Counted from the stretch's first letter, positions 46,143 through 61,525 are shown. The stretch is 64,000 nucleotides of DNA from Nematostella vectensis (GCF_932526225.1 NC_064039.1:15084139-15148138); one strand, 5' to 3'. A program made the numbers and translations. Notes: generated by a model from the sequence alone, not told the origin.

Positions 46143-49100
46143 TTATGCCGGTTTCATTGAACACATTGGAAAGAAAGGAAAGGGTACCTCTCTAAGAGTG
46201 CCTGGAGTCCGCCACACCACGTAGACAGCTACTGCAACAGGGATGACCATAGGAGAGATACACATAACCCATCCCACCGCCTCCGCCCATCCGGGATAGG
46301 GTCTGCCGTCATATTTAATCCCGGTCCAGTTTATCATGTTCGCCAGGATAATGGCCTATGAAAGCAAGATGTCACGTGACCCATACAATAAATGATTGTC
46401 TGCTTACCAGCAGCTCGTGGGGAAGGCGTGCGTGCGAAACAAGTAATGGGCCTGTGAGACAATGGCTTAGTAAGCTGATGAGGGTTCCATGTCACGCCAT
46501 CCATTATAGGGAGCCAAAGCTTTATGCTGTTATGCACCTTTTATACAACGACACTCGTAAATCGCGTGCTTTGATTGGTCAAGGGTTCATGTGTTATTAG
46601 AGGACACACGCAGACTTGGCGTCGGCATAAGCGCGTGCTCCAATAAACTAGATCGTGTCGTAAGAAAACACAAAAAGAAGATCTATTTGTTAAATCAATG
46701 TCAATCCCCTACCCCTTGTCTAGGTGCATTACGCTGTGCAGTGGAATCTCCACGTTACCTGACTAAATCTGCGTGACGCGTGACAACAGCACTCACCGAA
46801 CTGCAGGCGGGTGTGATGTATTTGAGACATAGCGTGACCCAAATGTACGGCTTTTGTCCGGTCATCACCTCGATGTCATTGCTAAATCGATCCATGCCTA
46901 CAATCAAATACAGAAAATATATTACGTAACTACATAAACAAGCACAACACAGAAAATATCTCGGTAGCCAGGATTTTGGAAGGGGGAGGGAAGTGCAGGG
47001 AAATATATCAAAATATTATACTTAAAATCGTAGGATTCTCAACAAGGAAAGACTACGGCAAAAGGAAGTAGCGCACCCCTCTCCCTACATACTTTGTATT
47101 CACATTGTGGAACAGCGACCACAAGCAACACAGAGGACAAGCCACCAGGCTCGGTACCAGACACTTACCATAGATCCATGCTATGTACACGTTTTCCAGG
47201 AGAACCATGAAGAGTAGTGATAATCCCGCGGCCTGGTAGTCAAACAGGTTAAACACGTACATTCCGCCCTGCAGAAAAACAAGAGCTAAGACCTTCATCT
47301 TTTACCCTCCCTTTTTACTTCTTCTACTTGCCATTCTCGTTATATTGTTATAGTAGTACAGTGTCTGTCCCTTTGATTTTATGAAATTGGTTGACGTCAG
47401 GGGCGGCTCCAGGAGCTCCAAAAAGGGCTCCCGGATTTATTGTTCTTCCATGCCTTTCCTTTTCTTTTTCTTTCCTTTTTTCATTTCTTGTTATTTTTAG
47501 CCAAATATCTGATAATAAGATCCGCCCCAGGACGTTGGGGTTGTAGTTGTCTTTTTTGACTATCTATTGACTTGTAGAAAACTCGAACCCGTAGTCTAAT
47601 TATAAAATATTGTAAAATATACCTGAGTGATGCATGAGAGACCAAGAAGGCCCAAGGCTACGCACAAGCCAAGCAGCACGAGCCATTTCTTGGCCCGGAG
47701 TTTAGCGGGGTACTCATCAATGATGCCAGTTGCCAGGGCTTCAATGGCGCCGAACTGTACAGGGATTAATAATAAGAATTTATATTCGATAGGGTTTACC
47801 TCATTATTAATCGCATCATCACCATAACCATCGTCATCATTGTCGAAATGCGTTATTGCATCATCATGTCATTCTCCTTTTTTTACCACCATCGTCATTA
47901 ACATATCTAACATTTTCATCAACATCACCATCATCAATGTCATCGTTTTTATCATTATATGATATAATCATAAATACTACCATCATCATCAACATCATAA
48001 TTATTATCAACATCGGTAGCGCAGGGTACGCTTTTTCCATATGATACCTATGACTGCGCACCCCCCCCCCCTCACCCCACCCCACCCCCCTCGGCTAATC
48101 CTTGGAACGCGCCTGACAACAACACAACAATCACCAACAACAAAATAATAGAAAAACATCCACTCTTACCAACAAAAACACATAATCACCAACAAGAACA
48201 CATAATCACCAACAACAAAATAATTACCAACAACAACACAACAATCACCAACAACAACATCATAATCACCAACAACAACAACAACAACAACAACATAATT
48301 ACCAACAACAACAACAACACAATAGACCGCTTTCACGATGTTGCGCGCATCCAAATTGCCACAGACTGGCGGACCACAATTGATCTAAAATGCGGAAGAA
48401 GGGAAATTCGACTCCAAAATTCACGAAAAAGCACTAGATAGCATCTCTTTAGCTTCGTCTGTAAACTCCAATCCGAACGCCATTTTAGAATCAGCTGTGG
48501 CCCGCCAGTCCATGGCATTTTAGATGCGCGCGCAACATTGTGAAAACCGTCTATTATCATGTCACCACCATGTTATCTAAAAAGTTTGCATCTTTCCACC
48601 ATAATCAAAGTAACACTCATAAACTTCTCTCCATCTAACATCTAAGTAATGTGTGGTGTAACCCGCAGTGCTTCATGGGTATCAAATAAATGATCTTAAA
48701 ACAAAGGTTTCATAAGCTGTAATAAGTCCTTGTTTGTGTGGCTGTCAACAATCACGTGGCTTTCAGAGACCACGAGGCTTTCAGAAACGCTACCCATGAA
48801 CCACTGCGGACTACGACACATGAATTCTAAAATGTAACATTGTTTGAAAAAGGTGTATAATCAACATTCTTACGATTATAGATCGTCAACATGCATACTT
48901 CATCTGCTATAAAAACAATACAATCGTGCCGGTCACAGAAGGTATGAGCCTCACCATGGTGTCGAGGCCGAGAGTGACAAGCATAGTGAAGAAGAGGATA
49001 GCCCAGAAAACGGACCCTGGTAGTTGCGAAATGGCTTCTGGGTAAGCTATGAACACCAAGCCGGGGCCTAAACAAATTGATACAAGTCATTAAGTATTAC

Positions 49101-52100
49101 CTTTCCTTTTTAAAATCATTCAAAGCTCCTTTCTTGCAATATAATTGAATTTCTCATAGCCTGCTGAATGCGAAGGTCAGCGGAGCGCCACGCAGCATCA
49201 TGAAGCATTGTATCGAAACAACGAAACGTGGCTTGAGTCCAGGTCCACGCGACCACAGGCCTCTCGCTTCCATGAACTCCTACCTGAAGCTGCCACTTTA
49301 TCGACAGTAGTTTTCAACACGAAAGCCATGAATCCAAGGATGCTGAATACGGCAAATCCAGCGACAAAACTAGTCGCACAATTAGCGCAGGCAATCGTCA
49401 CTGCGTCCCTGGGCAAATAAAGGCCTGTTAGATTTTTACAATAGCTGTTCACATTGTTTCTAATACCTGTTCACATTGTTTCTAATACCTGTTCACATTG
49501 TTTTTGAAGCTGTTGAAGCTCCCGAATGTGATAATTCCTCCAAATCCGATTCCTAGAGACCAGTAGATCTGAGTCGCCGCGTACACCCACACCTGCAGCA
49601 AGGCACAAACATATTATGGGTATAACCACACCTGTAGCAAGGCACAAACATATTATGCGTATAACCACGCCAGCAACAAGGCACAAAACACATTATGGGT
49701 ATAACCACGTCAGCAACAAGGCACAAAACATATTATGGGTATAACCACGTCAGCAACAAGGCACAAAACACATATGGGTATAACCACGTCAGCAACAAGG
49801 CACAAACCACATATGGGTATAACCACGCCAACAACAAGGCACAAAACATATTATGGGTATAACCACTCCTGATGCAATAAGCGCACAAACCGCATATGGG
49901 TATAACCACGCCAACAACAAGGCACAACACACTCGGCATATCAAGTCCGAGTTGGCAATTTTTAAATGGAAAGGAGTTTTTTTACTTGCTTGGTATAGTT
50001 ATGAAGTACGACTAGCTTTAAGAAGAGGGTGGATGGGGGTCAAGTACGACTAGCTTTAAGAAGAGGGTGGATGGGGATCTAGGGATGTTTCCTTTTTTAT
50101 TCAAAGTTTAATCGCATGGGAGCGGTCAAAGGGCGTGTCTATAATCTCATATGAAGGGAAGCTTATAATCCGTGATTCGTCGACAGAGATCTTTTAACAT
50201 TTCAGTCCAAAGGGGTGGAAGGATGAGTGTGCGTGCTGCGCTAATCCGCTATTTAACCTGTGGGTCTGCGAGCTTCTTGAAGTCGGGTTTGAGATAGAAG
50301 ATAAGTCCATTTTTCGCGCCGTCCAGCGTGACGCCCCGAATAAGAAGGATTAGTAACACAACGTACGGGAAGGTTGCGGTGAACCAGACGATCTAAAATA
50401 GATATTAGTGACATAAAAACACAAACGCGCGTCTCCAAACCTTAAGAGCATCACCCAAGTATGATAATGTACCAGCTAATAATGACAGGAAATCGTTTAT
50501 TTTTCTCATCATGTTATCGAAATGTTCCAGCTGTGTTTGACTTTGACGGGCTGTATAAAACCCAGAATAGGGGGGAGGTATCTGTTTTCAGTCTGTTTTT
50601 TTGTAAATTCAGCTCAAAAATAGCCAGGAGTCAATGGGTTAAGCGCTTGACGATACATTCCAAGCTAGTTTCAACAAAAACACGCAAACAAAATTTAACT
50701 GGAAACTAGCGAACGCTGCCTCACGGATCTCAATAAGGCTGCCTAGGAGAAGGTATGTAGTAGTTTTAAGCTGAAACTCTTTCGGATTCTTACCTTTCCA
50801 GTTAGGCGCACGCTTTTGAATATACAGAAGTAGACAAGAACCCAGGAGAGGATCAGAGTGCCGACCAGCTCCCAGCGTATCTCACCCATGTCCTCGAGAG
50901 AGTCGGTGATCTGCAGGACGCGGTTTCTGTAAAACGGCATAAAAATAGATATGACATCAGGGCCGTAGCAAGAGGGGCAATGGGGGAGCTCGTGCCTCCC
51001 CCCCCCCCTTTACCTTTAAAAGAAGATGACGAGTAGGGATACCCCTCACCCCTCATGCCCATACTAGTTTTCTTGGTATCTCAATATAAGGTCCCCCAAT
51101 ACTTCGAAGCAGAAAGATAGCCGGACAGACAAATAAGCCAACGATGGGCAACACTCGAATATATGAACTCTGTTTACACAGAGATGTAAACATGCCATTT
51201 CAATCTTCCGATGATTTATTTCCCTATCTTCACCACGCCTACACAGGCCACCTGTGGCTTTCCTAGTCATCATACCAGACGTACAAACACAAGTGAACGC
51301 TTGCGAAATGCCGCGACCCGAGTAAAATTAGCAAGCGAGCAAAGCGAATCCAACGAATCCTATTTTGTTAGGTATGGGTCCCAATTTGGCCCGGATCCGC
51401 CCAGCTGTTGTATCACTCGCCCAACCCAGCCTCCTTTTCTTTTCCCGCACGCCACAGGAATCCCAATAACCCGAAATCCCTATTTCCGAAAAAAAAAGTC
51501 GCGTTCGTACGTACGTCCAGTACTCTTCACTGGGAGAGGTAAATGTCTGGCTGCAGTTGACAGGTAGTGCAAACGCGCTACAGTTCACCGTCTGACTTGC
51601 CGTCCTTTGAGTCCTGAAAAGAACACAAAAGCAATGGTTTTTAAATCGTTATCATACCATAATTGCCAGGAAGTTCGGGTGTTTTATGAAACAGCTTTTA
51701 TCACAATGGGATGCGCACAAACATACAAAACGGAGTGTGTAAAATATTTTTGGTGTAGGTTTAAGTATATATTTAAAAAACGTCTGGAAACATAAAATAG
51801 AAGGATGGTGTATGGGGGACACATTTCAATTCAACCCACAACAAACGCGAGTTACGAGGTCGAGTGCTTGTCTTAGTGATCAACCCACGACAAACGCGTA
51901 GTTACGAGGTCGGGTGCTTGTCTTAGTGATCAACCCACGACAAACGCGTAGTTACGAGGTCGGGTGTTTGTCTTAGTGATCAACCCACGACAAACTTAGT
52001 TACGAGGTCGGGTGTTTGTCTTAGTGATCAACCCACGACAAACTTAGTTACGAGGTCGGGTGCTTGTCTTAGTGATACATTTTAGCCTGCTCATTTTGGC

Positions 52101-55100
52101 AAAAGAAAGTTTGAGCTCCCTCTTGGCCCAATCATCCCCACCAAAACTGAGGTTGTGGAAATCAATGAAGATATTGTATTGTATCATAACGAGAGAGCGT
52201 TTTGTATTATAATACCCATATTTGCATGCTTCATTACTTACCTGCAAAATGGTGTATTCCACCAATTACCACACGATTCCCAGGGAACATGCGAACGAAA
52301 CGAGTCAAACAGGTAAAACAAGACCCAGGCTAGGATAACGATGTAATAGATGTTCGAGAGAAGCTGCATGAGTAGCGTGCCATAACCCAGTCCTGCCAAA
52401 AACAATAAGCACTGAAATCATCTCCGCAGATGAGTAGGGTATGAGTACAGTCACGCTAGGATACTAACATGGTCACGGCACTGTCACGTTAGGATACTAA
52501 CATAGTCACGGCACAGTCACGTTAAGATGCTATCATGGTCACGGCACAGTCATGTTAGGATACTATCATGGTCACGGCACTGTCACGTTAGGATACTATC
52601 ATGGTCACGGCACAGTCACGTTAGGATACTATCATGGTCACGGCACAGTCACCGTTAGGATGCTATCATGGTCACGGCACAGTCACGTTAGGATACTATC
52701 ATGGTCACGGCACTGTCACCGTTAGGATGCTATCATGGTCACGGCACAGTCACGTTAGGATACTATCATGGTCACGGCACTGTCACCGTTAGGATGCTAT
52801 CATGGTCACGGCACAGTCATGTTAGGATACTATCATGGTCACGGCACAGTCACGTTAGGATACTATCATGGTCACGGCACTGTCACGTTAGGATACTATC
52901 ATGGTCACGGCACAATCACGTTAGGATACTATCATGGTCACGGCACTTTCACGTTAGGATACTATCATGGTCACGGCACAGTCACGTTAGGATACTATCA
53001 TGGTCACGGCACTGTCACGTTAGGATACTAACATGGTCACGGCACTGTCACGTTAGGATACTAACATGGTCACGGCACTGTCACGTTAGGATACTATCAT
53101 GGTCACGGCACAGTCACGTTAGGGTACCAGCATGGTCACGGCACTGTCACATTAGGATACTATCATGGTCACGGCACAGTCAAGTTAGGATACTATCATG
53201 GTCACGGCACTGTCACGTTAGGATACTATCATGGTCACGGCACAGTCACGCTAGGATACTAACATAGTCACGGCACAGTCACGTTAGGATACTAACATGG
53301 TCAAGGCACTGTCACCGTTAGGATACTATCATGGTCACGGCACTGTCACGTTAGGATGCTATCATGGTCACGGCACAGTCATGTTAGGATACTATCATGG
53401 TCACGGCACAGTCACGTTAGGGTACTATCATGGTCATGGCACTGTCACGTTAGGATACTATCATGGTCACGGCACTGTCACGTTAGGATACTAACATGAT
53501 CACGGCACTGTCACGTTAAGATGCTATCATGGTCACGGCACAGTCAAGTTAGGATACTATCACGGTCACGGCACAGTCACGTTAGGATACTATCATGGTC
53601 ACGGCACAGTCACGTTAGGGTACTATCACGGTCACGGCACAGTCACGTTAGGATGCTATCACGGTCACGGCACAGTCAAGTTAGGATGCTATCATGGTCA
53701 CGGCACAGTCAAGTTAGGATACTATCATGGTCACGGCACTGTCACGTTAGGATACTATCATGGTCACGGCACTGTCACGTTAGGGTACTATCACGGTCAG
53801 GGCACAGTCACGTTAGGATACTATCATGGTCACGGCACTGTCACGTTAGGATACTATCATGGTCACGGCACTGTCACGTTAGGATACTATCATGGTCACG
53901 GCACTGTCACGTTAGGATACTATCATGGTCACGGCACTGTCACGTTAGGATACTATCATGGTCACGGCACAGTCACGTTAGGGTACTATCATGGTCACGG
54001 CACTGTCACGTTAGGATACTAACATGGTCACGGCACTGTCACGTTAGGATGCTATCATGGTCACGGCACAGTCACGCTAGGATACTATCATGGTCACGGC
54101 ACAGTCACGTTAGGATACTATCATGGTCACGGCACAGTCACGTTAGGGTACTATCATGGTCACGGCACTGTCACGTTAGGGTACAAGCATAGTCACGGCA
54201 CTGTCACGTTAGGATACTATCATGGTCACGGCACAGTCACGTTAGGATACTATCATGGTCACGGCACAGTCACGTTAGGGTACTATCATGGTCACGGCAC
54301 AGTCACGTTAGGGTACAAGCATAGTCACGGCACTGTCACGTTAGGATACTATCATGGTCACGGCACTGTCACGTTAGGATACTATTATGGTCACGGCACT
54401 GTCACGTTAGGATACTGACATGGTCACGGCACTGTCACGTTAGGATGCTATCATGGTCACGGCACTGTCACGTTAGGATACCATCATGGTCACGGCACTG
54501 TCACGTTAGGATGCTATCACGGTCACGGCACTGTCACGTTAGGATGCTATCATGGTCACGGCACTGTCACGTTAGGATGCTATCATGGTTAACGATGTAA
54601 TCACGGTGAACCTCACGTACGCCGACTTACCGCTTGCGAGAGGGCACACTGCCTTCCACACGCTGACCATCCCTGCCTCGTACCACTGACCGACAGACAG
54701 CTCCATGAAGAACATAGGGATCCCGATCACAAACAGCATGAGAAAATAGGGAAACAGGAACGACGCTGAAGAAAAAAACGGAACGGCTATATGAAATAAA
54801 ACCCTAAGAAAACTAGACACCATGAATGATATAAAAACTAAAAAATAATAAGGTTCTGGATTTAGCAACGGTTATTAATATGGAAATGATATACGAATTG
54901 TCTTCTAATGAGGTCTACACCTATTTCAAATAAGGTTGCACTCGGAGAATCTGTGTATCGTAACCCACAAGAGGCTCATGGGTATAAAGTCATAAGCAGA
55001 TAAGGGAAAGTTCATTTATTATTCCGAAAGGGGGGGGCGTGAGGATACTGTGGGGGGGGAAGGGGGTCGAGAAATTTCCGAGGTCTAGAAGGGGGGCGTC

Positions 55101-55957
55101 GAAAGTGTTTGGATTTTAAAAGGGGAGTCAGTTATTCCTTTGGGTGTTGTCTCTACTATAAAATTTGACGTGTCAAATCAGAAAAAAAGGGTGAAGCATA
55201 TGGGGGCATGAAAAATTTTGTTCCTTCTGAAGGGGGGGGTGGGGCAACTAATTTTATCCCTTACTTTTATCAAAATCCTCACGCCCACCCCCCTCCCCCC
55301 TCGGGATAATAAATGAACTTTCCCTAAGCGTAAATAATATACTAATCCAGGTTTCAAAAGTTATATATTAGTTAATTTTTGTTCATGTTCTTATGAACAT
55401 TCACGTGACTTTCAGATACGAGGATTCAGCCGTTTACCCATGAACCACCGCGGGTTACGACACATGGATTCTCGGATGCAACCTTATTTGACAGGGCCGT
55501 AGCATCAGGCCTCGAAATATTTGTGGGTGCGGGGGGGGGCATAATACAGAAATATTAAGAAAATATTGGGGGCACAATACAGAAACATTAGAAAATATTG
55601 GGGGGGCACAATACATAAAATATTAGGGGGGCACAGCCACGCCCCTACTGGTCATTTTCTTATAATTTTTCAAAATATTGGGGGGGTAGGTGCCCCCAGT
55701 GCCCCACCCCCACCCCCTACGGCCCTGTTTGAAATGGGTGTATGCTTGTTGACATTACCTCCTCCACTGCGATAGCACAGATAAGGGAACCGCCAAAAGT
55801 TTCCAAATCCCACGATGTAACCAAGTGTTGCAAGAAAGAAGTCGAGCTTACTGTTCCAGCTCTCGCGTCTGGGAACCCCTGGCTCGTCATCGATAACCAG
55901 CTTTTCGTTCGCGTCTTTAGCGCAATGCTCACTCATCTTGTACTCATTAACACCCAT
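46143..55957 (-). CDS. SLC6 sodium-coupled amino-acid/neurotransmitter transporter
   Basis: Thirteen exons in transcript order: 55957-55759, 54765-54631, 52392-52242, 51613-51515, 50926-50794, 50392-50258, 49592-49489, 49408-49284, 49067-48955, 47754-47623, 47268-47169, 46897-46797 and 46355-46188 or read through to the stop at 46143 (579 residues). All phases agree. Every one of the 12 membrane segments is seen, from [13 protein letters not shown] (TM1) and [13 protein letters not shown] (TM2), through [20 protein letters not shown] (TM5), [17 protein letters not shown] (TM6) and [13 protein letters not shown], to [20 protein letters not shown] (TM12). The TM1 site that is Asp in monoamine carriers is Gly here, pointing to an amino-acid, glycine or GABA-like substrate; this is inferred. 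An extracellular loop has paired Cys and N-glycosylation sites. Either Met1 or Met8 could be the start. The C-terminus is uncertain because a weak donor follows GTLRE. Confidence 0.93.
47399..47535. mobile_element. Possible small TIR element 'aggggcggctccagg'
   Basis: aggggcggctccaggag at the left and atccgccccaggacg at the right form imperfect inverted ends. It lies in the SLC6 intron between 47268 and 47623. Weak. Confidence 0.35.
47820..48320. repeat. Low-complexity CAT- and AACAAC-rich block with element fragment
   Basis: catcatcaccat-type tracts (47830-48010), then a truncated copy of the 'gcgcgtacccagg' family (48025-48115: ttccatatgatacctatgac, C-run, ggaacgcgcctg), then accaacaacaac repeats (48120-48320), all in one SLC6 intron. 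Confidence 0.7.
48321..48555. mobile_element. MITE with 'aatagaccg..ttcacgatgttgcgcgc' ends
   Basis: Left aatagaccgctttcacgatg is mirrored by cattgtgaaaaccgtctatt at the right; the GCGCGC words adjoin both arms. About 235 bp, in an SLC6 intron. Confidence 0.7.
48651..48819. mobile_element. Small TIR element related to 54927-55490
   Basis: gtgtggtgtaacccgcagtg and cttcatgggta are mirrored by tacccatgaaccactgcgga-ctacgacac. The words caacccgc/catgggta and cacgtggctttcag also occur in the element at 54927-55490. Confidence 0.6.
49446..49508. repeat. 22-bp donor-site repeat at SLC6 exon 49592-49489
   Basis: The unit cctgttcacattgtttctaata occurs two and a half times. On the coding strand each copy carries the exon end AATGTGAACAG followed by GTATTAG, so two identical donors lie 22 bp apart (after 49489 and after 49467). 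Using the second would put TAG in frame right after the normal exon end. Confidence 0.85.
49580..49932. repeat. Minisatellite of about 40 bp built from an SLC6 acceptor junction
   Basis: Eight or nine copies of caaggcacaaaacatattat-gggtataaccacgtcagcaa. The first copy spans the real 3' splice site of exon 49592-49489 (gtacacccacac|ctgcagcaagg), and the next still has ctgtagcaagg. Later copies lost the AG. Confidence 0.85.
50001..50082. repeat. Direct duplication of about 38 bp
   Basis: aagtacgactagctttaaga-agagggtggatggggg occurs twice in a row in an SLC6 intron. Confidence 0.8.
51832..52076. repeat. Five-copy minisatellite, 48-50 bp
   Basis: Units begin at 51832, 51881, 51931, 51981 and 52029 with caacccacgacaaac and end cttgtcttagtgat. 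Two copies lack the cgcg part. It lies in the SLC6 intron between 52242 and 51613. Confidence 0.92.
52446..54590. repeat. 33-bp minisatellite, about 65 copies
   Basis: Unit aggatactatcatggtcacg-gcacagtcacgtt with A/T, ac/gc and occasional one-base (accgtt) variation. It fills most of the SLC6 intron between exons 54765-54631 and 52392-52242, ending about 40 bp from the 54631 donor. 33 bp is 11 codons, so long [11 protein letters not shown]-type ORFs appear; they are not genes. Confidence 0.97.
54927..55490. mobile_element. TIR element with a second palindromic element inside
   Basis: Outer arms: caaataaggttgcactcgga and (reversed) caaataaggttgcatccgag, followed by gaatc...gtaaccc on both. 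Inner element 55003-55326: agggaaagttcatttattat mirrored by ataataaatgaactttccct with G/C runs beside them. No protein. Located in SLC6 intron 1. Confidence 0.75.
55492..55732. mobile_element. TIR element 'cagggccgtagc'
   Basis: It begins cagggccgtagcatcaggcc and ends cctacggccctgtttg. Repeats of aatattgggggggcacaata lie inside. It is directly next to the element 54927-55490 and 26 bp from the first SLC6 donor. The same end is also seen at 50960 (cagggccgtagcaaga). Confidence 0.65.
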
Positions 55958-56163
55958 TCTGCATCATTGAGTATATTGTGGGCAGGTTACGGGAACATTT
56001 TATCAATTGATGACCCGTGCAAACAACACCAGCTTTACTAGCAAAAATCCCCAACATTTCCTTTTAATTTTATTGCCGACTGACATGACCGAGTGTGGCT
56101 GTACCAACAGTGCTAGCAGATATACGAGCTGTTCACACGAGGCTTGAAGATAGTGAGTATACC

Positions 56164-56545
56164 ACCCGTGTGTGACAGGAGAAAAAAATGGCAAAATTAA
56201 AATTGTAAGACATTTTTTTATATTTTGCCTAGAGGTTCCTTGCATCAATAAAACAAAATGAGCTTTAGTATTTTTTGGTAGATGATTCATTCTTGAGATA
56301 TGATTGAGCAAAGTTGCCATAAATCATAAAAAAAAGTATCAATTTCGCCCAAATTGGGCAATTACAGACAAATCAAGAGTCTTACAATTTGCAATATCTC
56401 AAAAACGGATTATCTACCAAAAATACTAAAGCTTATTTTGTTTCATATTACACAAGGAACATCTATGCAAAAAATCAAGCGAGTATAAGCTAACACGACC
56501 TTACAATTTGAACTTTGCCATTTTTTGCTCCTGTCCCCGTGTGTC
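56164..56545. mobile_element. Foldback element of about 380 bp
   Basis: The left arm (cgtgtgtgacaggag, aatggcaaaatt, aattgtaag, ggttccttg, gctttagtattttttggtag) is mirrored by ctaccaaaaatactaaagct, caaggaacat, cttacaatttgaactttgcc and ctcctgtccccgtgtg. Non-coding. Confidence 0.7.
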
Positions 56546-57569
56546 CATTAATACTAAAAATACTCGGTGGATTACCTACTTTCGATCCTTTTTGACAATC
56601 TAAAAAAGGCAAGTAAGAGTCACCGAGAAGAAATGTGTTATAAACAATTTAAAGAATAATAAAAGAGGCTAGTTATTTCGTTGGACTAGATAGAGGGCCT
56701 TTTACAATATTATTATTTCGATGACTGTAGCATAATAACGATGCATAAAAGGCAGTCAGGTGTAGAACAAGAAATTCAGAGAGGACAGAAATATACACCC
56801 CGTCTGCTATTACTGTTATATTAACCTATTAAATACTTAACCAATTTACAAATTACAGAATTACCTTAGAAAGCTACGTTACCGCAGTAAAATCTACTAC
56901 TGGCTTTTCACCGCTCCAGTTGACTCGCTTCAGAAAGATTTTGCATACATAATTATATATACCTAGATGCCCAATGGTTCCACCAATGAATAGACGATAT
57001 GTATGAGTGAGTAAGCCAATTCAAAGATAAAAAAAGGTAACAAAAACTTAAGAAAGATGAAAGCAAAATCTTTTAAGCCATAAATAATTTGAACTAGGAA
57101 AAATCAAAGCAATGAAGAGTGTTAAAAACGTCTTATGGACTGGTGCAATATTTATCAGGAGGGGGGGAAGGGGTTGCAGAACCAGAGGGGACACTTAAAT
57201 GTTGCTAAGATAGGGGGGTCAACCTTAACTTTATCGCCTCAACTTTTTAGAACCCAGTGATTCAAGAAATTGTTGTATATAAATACGCACAAGACAATCA
57301 CTGCACAGGACTAAAAACACTACTTAACTTTTTCGCATAAGCGAGAGCCTTACTTAAATTGATTAAAAATGTTTGTTTTGTTTCCACATTTATCAAAAGT
57401 TCGCGCAAATGGCTTGAAATGTCACATTTCCCTTAAAACGCAGAAGCGACACAAACTACGAGGACCCTTTTGCTGTCTCACTAAGGACCGCTCTGTTCTA
57501 TAAATATCTTAAAAAATTCTTAGAATCAAAAAGCCCAAACTGTCGCGATCTCGTACCAAAACAATGAAT

Positions 57570-57630
57570 TAATACTCCCAAAACTGGAAATCGACTCTGC
57601 CAGAGTCGATTTCCAGTTTTTGGAGTATTA
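57570..57630. repeat. 61-bp near-perfect palindrome
   Basis: taatactcccaaaactggaa-atcgactctg is followed directly by its reverse complement with one mismatch. The words aaaaattcttagaat flank it at 57512 and 57630. Confidence 0.9.
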
Positions 57631-58340
57631 AAAAATTCTTAGAATACTTTAGAAAACTAAGAGATAGATAACAAATTTATTTGCTTGCAATTGAAAATCG
57701 TAACTGCGCGAATGAACTGTGAAACTTAGAACGCTTTCTCTTAAAATTCCCAGGCGACAACAGTTCTGTACCAAAATGCAGAGAGAAGATATTTGACTCT
57801 TCCTATGATCTGATGGCACAAGCGAGTCACGTGCTCTCCTTCGTATTGTTTTACAACGCGGCGTTCTGATTGGTCTGATTGAAATCATCACTAGCCATAC
57901 ATTCATCCCGCAGCCGAGTAGTGAACTTGAAAAGAAAGCAATAAATAATTTCTGCGTCCCCGTTTCAGCTTGGACAAAATGTACTTTGGAAAGCTTGACA
58001 AAGGTACTTTGGTAATCAAATATTATGCCCGAAGTTCGAATATCCGCGTATGCGAAAACAAAGAGAAATTTTTTTGCCATTTCACTTAATTTTATTTGCA
58101 AAATTTCATTTCCTAGAATATCATAAGAGGAGTTTTCATAAATTTGTAGTATGTGATGAAGAAAACATTAACGATATTCAAAAAAAGAGAAACAATTCAG
58201 AAATAACACAAGACAAAGTACATTGGATTTTACAGATTTAGGAAAACTTTCTCTTTTGTCAGAGTTGATAGAGGAAGACTCTTCCTCTACCAACTCTAGC
58301 TTTTCTAGGATGTTATTACATTAGAATATCTAGACCCTTT

Positions 58341-58448
58341 AGAAGAGTCTCACATTTCCTAAACTTCAGCCTTGCTTCAGCTAGATCTGTTTATAGAAGA
58401 GTCTCACATTTCCTAAACTTCAGCCTTGCTTCAGCTAGATCTGTTTAG
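58341..58448. repeat. 54-bp tandem duplication
   Basis: agaagagtctcacatttcct through agctagatctgttta occurs twice, starting at 58341 and 58395, in the kinase 3' UTR. Confidence 0.9.
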
Positions 58449-58482
58449 TGAATTCTACGGCACTAGATACAAGCCCCCCTGT

Positions 58483-61172
<2,690 letters not shown>

Positions 61173-61525
61173 TGTTCTAGCTTATTTTTCGTTTCTTTTC
61201 GCAGTTGCAAAGTATGTACGTCTTGCCTCACCGAAGTTTCAGCAAGAAGTGTGAAAATCTGTTTGTACACGCCACTTTTGCCTGTGACGAAACAACGGCC
61301 AGACGCGTTACCATGGCTGGAAAAAGCTGCGCGCGAGAGAAAAAGTTTGGCATCCTCGCGCGCAAACAGTTTTATCAGGTAACGCTGTATGATAGTATAG
61401 CGAAAGCAGACAAAACCGAAGTCGAAAGATTCCAATGTTTCGGACTTTAATCTAAGTCTACTAAAACCGTCACATTTAGACGGACTCGGTTCAATTAGAA
61501 ACTGCTCAAATCTCAGGTCGGGTCT
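61173..61525 (-). promoter_or_regulatory. Kinase 5' UTR / promoter side
   Basis: This stretch is immediately upstream of the kinase ATG on the minus strand. Several frames are open for 60-100 codons but none has family resemblance. No TATA box stands out; the limits of the promoter cannot be read. Confidence 0.35.

Larger units (their letters stand above)
55958..58482. other. Intergenic region between SLC6 and the PIM-like kinase
   Basis: No gene is seen. It holds the SLC6 promoter side (about 55958-56150), a foldback element 56164-56545, a palindrome 57570-57630, a hairpin at 58264-58304 and a 54-bp tandem duplication 58341-58448 next to the kinase stop. Confidence 0.5.

Noticed and set aside
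52701-54192. Plus-strand ORFs of up to 223 codons repeating [11 protein letters not shown] / [11 protein letters not shown]
   Set aside because: 33-bp minisatellite in an intron; the frame stays open only because 33 is a multiple of three.
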